Shown here in pieces: positions 61,361 to 64,000 of a DNA stretch of 64,000 nt. The position numbers and the translations under genes are program-made. The DNA is from Cohnella lubricantis (GTDB lineage: Bacteria > Bacillota > Bacilli > Paenibacillales > Paenibacillaceae). A model generated the notes under the pieces. That model saw nothing but the letters and a program-made list of their open reading frames with translations. It was not told where the DNA came from and searched no databases. Location of the stretch: NCBI RefSeq assembly GCF_014212015.1, contig NZ_JACJVN010000033.1, positions 124,001-188,000 on the forward strand, given 5' to 3'. Each line of letters begins with the position of its first letter. Positions within the stretch are counted from its first letter, which is position 1.

Positions 61361-64000
61361 GAACGTGAAACTCATGGGGGCGCTCGTCGCCCTTATTTCT
61401 CTAACTTGGAATTTATTCGTACTTCCGCCAACACAAATAGCATCAGCTGCGAATAGTATTACAGTTTATGCGAAACAGGATTTTCACCCCGGTTATTATT
61501 GGTGTCAGCAGGATGATGGCAGGTGGGCATCCGTCAGTTATTTAACCAGTGGGTCTACTGAAACGATTATTTCAGACGATAAGAATGGCTGGCCTGATTT
61601 AACTTACGTAAAAACTGCGCTGTCATTGGCAACACCATCAACGTACTATATCGATCCTGATAATCAATCATCTCAAAGTTTCAGTCTATCCCAATTGGAC
61701 GGTGGAACAGCAACTCCAATTTTGCCTATAACACCAATTAGGCCAATGAGTACAAATAAACACGGTCAACCATCGTTTGATGTATCTAATGGAAAAGTTG
61801 AAGTCTCGGTTTGGGTAGGACAAGGCACATATGAAGCAAAAAAGATAATAGGTGGATGCAAAGGTAAAGATCAGGTTATGTACCCAATGGACGTAAATGT
61901 TACCTTTAAAGGGACCATCACGCAGACATCCCATACTAATCCCCTACTTTCTCTTCGAATAGATCCAACTAGCAAGACGCTAAACGTCGGCGAGCAGCAG
62001 CAATTCACCGTTTACGGCAAGTACAGTTCGGGAGAGAAAGTTATTCCGAATAGCAATCTCATTTGGTCAAGCGATCAGAACAGTAATGCGCCAGTAAGCA
62101 GCGGCGGACTCGTCATCGGCACCAAAGTTACAACCACGGACGCACATATTACAGCGACCTATAAGCCAGATCCAACTAAAAAGGTTACTGCAACAGTGAA
62201 GGTAGTCGAAAATCAACCGCCTTACGCAGAAATTAATTGGATCGATCCAGATACAGGAGATCCCGTCTCCCAAGTACAATTGGGCAAGACGCTAAACCTG
62301 AAAGCCTATCCGGTATCCGATCCGGACAGTGATCCGGTGCATATTGTCGGATGGGATTTTAGCAGCTCAGACTTTTTGTCTAGCTGGCGCGCAGCTCATC
62401 CGTCAAATGGTTATAACCTAAACGGTATTGAAATGACAGAGGAAGGGACGTTCGACGTCTCTCTTACAGTCGCAGATAACAAAGGCTCTGAATATACGGC
62501 TTGGGCGTCTGTTGACGTTATATCCGCTGATCCAGTTGCCAAGATCTCAGGTCCGACCCGTATTAAAGAAGGGCGCCCGATGCCATCGCCAATCGATGGC
62601 AGCAGAAGCTATAGCCCTATTGGTGCGGAGATCGTAACTTATGAATGGACCGGAAAGCAGGACAGCTATCCAACCCCAGGCGAATACACTATTACATTAC
62701 GTGTACAAGACAGTGCGGGCAGATGGTCGAACACCGCAGAGCATCACTTGACGGTTGTTCCCGATGAGGCACCGATAGGGATGTTGTTCGTCCCGCCAGA
62801 AGAAACTCGTCTCGGTACGGTTCATGTGCAAAGTGCGGCCTATAGTCTTGACGGTGACACCATCGTAAGCCATCAACTCGAACGCAAATATGATGCTGCC
62901 AATGACGGCTTCTCCAATGACGCTTGGACAGTATTGCAAACAGGGAACAGCGCATCGTATGACTTTACACCGGACAAGGTGGGCAAGTACCTGTTCCGTG
63001 AGACGGTCTGTGAGGACTATGGCAAATGCGGCAATAGCGATGGTCAGCCTGAATCGGAGCGCACGGTGAATGTAATTAACCTCGCGCCGAGCATCGACGT
63101 TCAGACGAGCTCCACTGTGCAAGAACCGCCGGAAGAGACGATCCTCAGCATGAGTGATCTGTACAATAATGGCCGTTTTTATAATCTCAGTTCTGGCAGC
63201 GTTGGTGAAAAATCTAGTTGGGAGCTGGTTGGCGGCGTATTAAAGTCAAAGGTTAAACAGCAATTGTATAACAACACTAACACCATCACTAAAAGCAATA
63301 TATTATCTATCTATTGGTACAATATGTCGGGCTTTGGTTTATCCAATATTTTGAATACGCCATTTTTGAGTCCGCAGGGCAGCCTAACAGCAAGCTCTTA
63401 TTCTGACTCCATCGGGAGTTTGCTAAGTTATAACGCCAACAAGTCCAGATGGGTGGCGGATGAAACTTACACCTATGTAACAGATAGATCAGGTACGCTT
63501 CTGGCAATAGATCACTCAAACAATAGTACGAAATGGAGTTTTGCTCCGCCCAATGGCGTTGTTACTAGTAGTTCAAGCAGCAACAGCAATCCTTATGATG
63601 AGATCATTTTGACACATGGGGATTATATTTACCTATTAGCCGAGCGAAGTGATATATCCGGACTTGATATTTACAAATTAGAACGTTCCACTGGAAGATC
63701 TATAAAGCAAGTGTATATACCACATACAAGGTACGGTTCTGATGGTCTCGATGGACGGTTGTGGGAATTCCCGCAAGGCTTCTATTTCTTAACATCAGAC
63801 TGGATTGATACTACGCCAAATAGCAGCACTTTAACTGCTGAAAGCAGTTATGCCTCATATCTGTACGACTGGGATTTGAATCAGTTAGCTTTTTGGGAAT
63901 CGGGCTATGGCAGAGATACGCCAATGGAGGCCCGCTACATGTTCTTTGGTTTTGATGATACAACGAGTACTGACTTTTCTGTGACTTCTACTTCTAATGG
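61353..64000 (+). CDS. Very large secreted Ig-like/PKD and propeller-like surface protein (3' end cut)
   Basis: The plus strand is open from GTG 61353 to the window edge, 882 residues without a stop. AAGGGGG precedes the GTG. A signal peptide (about 1-34, LMGALVALISLTWNLFVLPPTQIASA) starts it. Residues 200-286 (IDPTSKTLNVGEQQQFTVYGKY) resemble a bacterial Ig-like (Big2) domain; 288-392 and 393-470 resemble PKD-type domains (DPDSDPVHIVGWDF, EYTITLRVQDSAG). After about 590 a segment with TYVTDRSGTLLAIDHS and YIYLLAERSDI repeats looks like a beta-propeller. It is clearly AT-richer than the window. It overlaps the SLH gene, which may anchor it. Function unknown. Confidence 0.82.
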   Translation, partial: MNKNVKLMGALVALISLTWNLFVLPPTQIASAANSITVYAKQDFHPGYYWCQQDDGRWASVSYLTSGSTETIISDDKNGWPDLTYVKTALSLATPSTYYIDPDNQSSQSFSLSQLDGGTATPILPITPIRPMSTNKHGQPSFDVSNGKVEVSVWVGQGTYEAKKIIGGCKGKDQVMYPMDVNVTFKGTITQTSHTNPLLSLRIDPTSKTLNVGEQQQFTVYGKYSSGEKVIPNSNLIWSSDQNSNAPVSSGGLVIGTKVTTTDAHITATYKPDPTKKVTATVKVVENQPPYAEINWIDPDTGDPVSQVQLGKTLNLKAYPVSDPDSDPVHIVGWDFSSSDFLSSWRAAHPSNGYNLNGIEMTEEGTFDVSLTVADNKGSEYTAWASVDVISADPVAKISGPTRIKEGRPMPSPIDGSRSYSPIGAEIVTYEWTGKQDSYPTPGEYTITLRVQDSAGRWSNTAEHHLTVVPDEAPIGMLFVPPEETRLGTVHVQSAAYSLDGDTIVSHQLERKYDAANDGFSNDAWTVLQTGNSASYDFTPDKVGKYLFRETVCEDYGKCGNSDGQPESERTVNVINLAPSIDVQTSSTVQEPPEETILSMSDLYNNGRFYNLSSGSVGEKSSWELVGGVLKSKVKQQLYNNTNTITKSNILSIYWYNMSGFGLSNILNTPFLSPQGSLTASSYSDSIGSLLSYNANKSRWVADETYTYVTDRSGTLLAIDHSNNSTKWSFAPPNGVVTSSSSSNSNPYDEIILTHGDYIYLLAERSDISGLDIYKLERSTGRSIKQVYIPHTRYGSDGLDGRLWEFPQGFYFLTSDWIDTTPNSSTLTAESSYASYLYDWDLNQLAFWESGYGRDTPMEARYMFFGFDDTTSTDFSVTSTSN

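Overview
The window is a stretch of a high-GC Firmicutes chromosome, most likely from the Paenibacillaceae (Paenibacillus or Cohnella type). The evidence is a full set of endospore genes (spoIIB, spoVID, safA, spoIVFA/FB, spo0B and bofC-like genes), Gram-positive style ribosome binding sites, frequent GTG/TTG starts, sigma-A promoters with intrinsic terminators, a T-box in front of valS, and gene order close to Bacillus subtilis. I see no insertion sequence, integrase, prophage or CRISPR array.

Layout. 1-3000: a small reverse-strand EamA/YihY membrane operon cut by the window edge, tRNA-Arg(TCT), tRNA-Gly(CCC), and three small unknown proteins, one of them Pro/Gly/Tyr rich. 3085-15128: a protein-quality-control block (TPR-like gene, tig, clpP, clpX, lonB, lonA, engB) with ispG and a PCYCGC lipoprotein inserted between clpX and lonB. 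15305-18195: two tandem paralogous solute-binding lipoproteins with no permease. 18297-18824: speD behind a structured leader. 19084-27030: the haem/sirohaem operon hemA-hemX-sirC-hemC-cobA/hemD-hemB-hemL. 27159-28654: a reverse-strand GntR regulator with a DUF1648-type membrane protein.

28932-44880: spoVID, T-box-valS, folC, murC, spoIIB, a DUF4321 protein, maf, radC, mreBCD, minCD and rodA, that is, cell shape and division genes next to spore genes. 45084-51978: spoIVFA-spoIVFB, RNase G, rplU-prp-rpmA, spo0B and obg. 52193-56776: amino-acid genes pheB-hom-thrB-pheA-ilvE. 56777-59891: a palindrome-repeat spacer, safA-like and bofC-like spore genes. 59916-64000: a promoter with an early terminator, an SLH-domain surface protein, and a very large secreted Ig/propeller-like protein that runs off the window and is clearly more AT-rich than the rest.

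How it fits together. Most of the window is conserved core biology: folding and proteolysis, tetrapyrrole synthesis, cell shape, translation and spore formation. SpoIVFA, SpoIVFB and BofC belong to the same sigma-K checkpoint. Prp and L27 form a processing pair, since L27 carries the cleavable N-terminal extension.

The most interesting signals are regulatory. (1) bofC has a forespore-type promoter placed so that only read-through RNA from safA can fold a 13-bp hairpin over the bofC ribosome binding site and start codon. (2) speD has a multi-stem leader with a competing pairing at the ribosome binding site. (3) The SLH/giant-protein operon has a promoter followed by a strong terminator before the first gene. 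(4) The spoIIB-like gene has a near-perfect sigma-E promoter. These are read by eye and need folding, comparative and transcript data.
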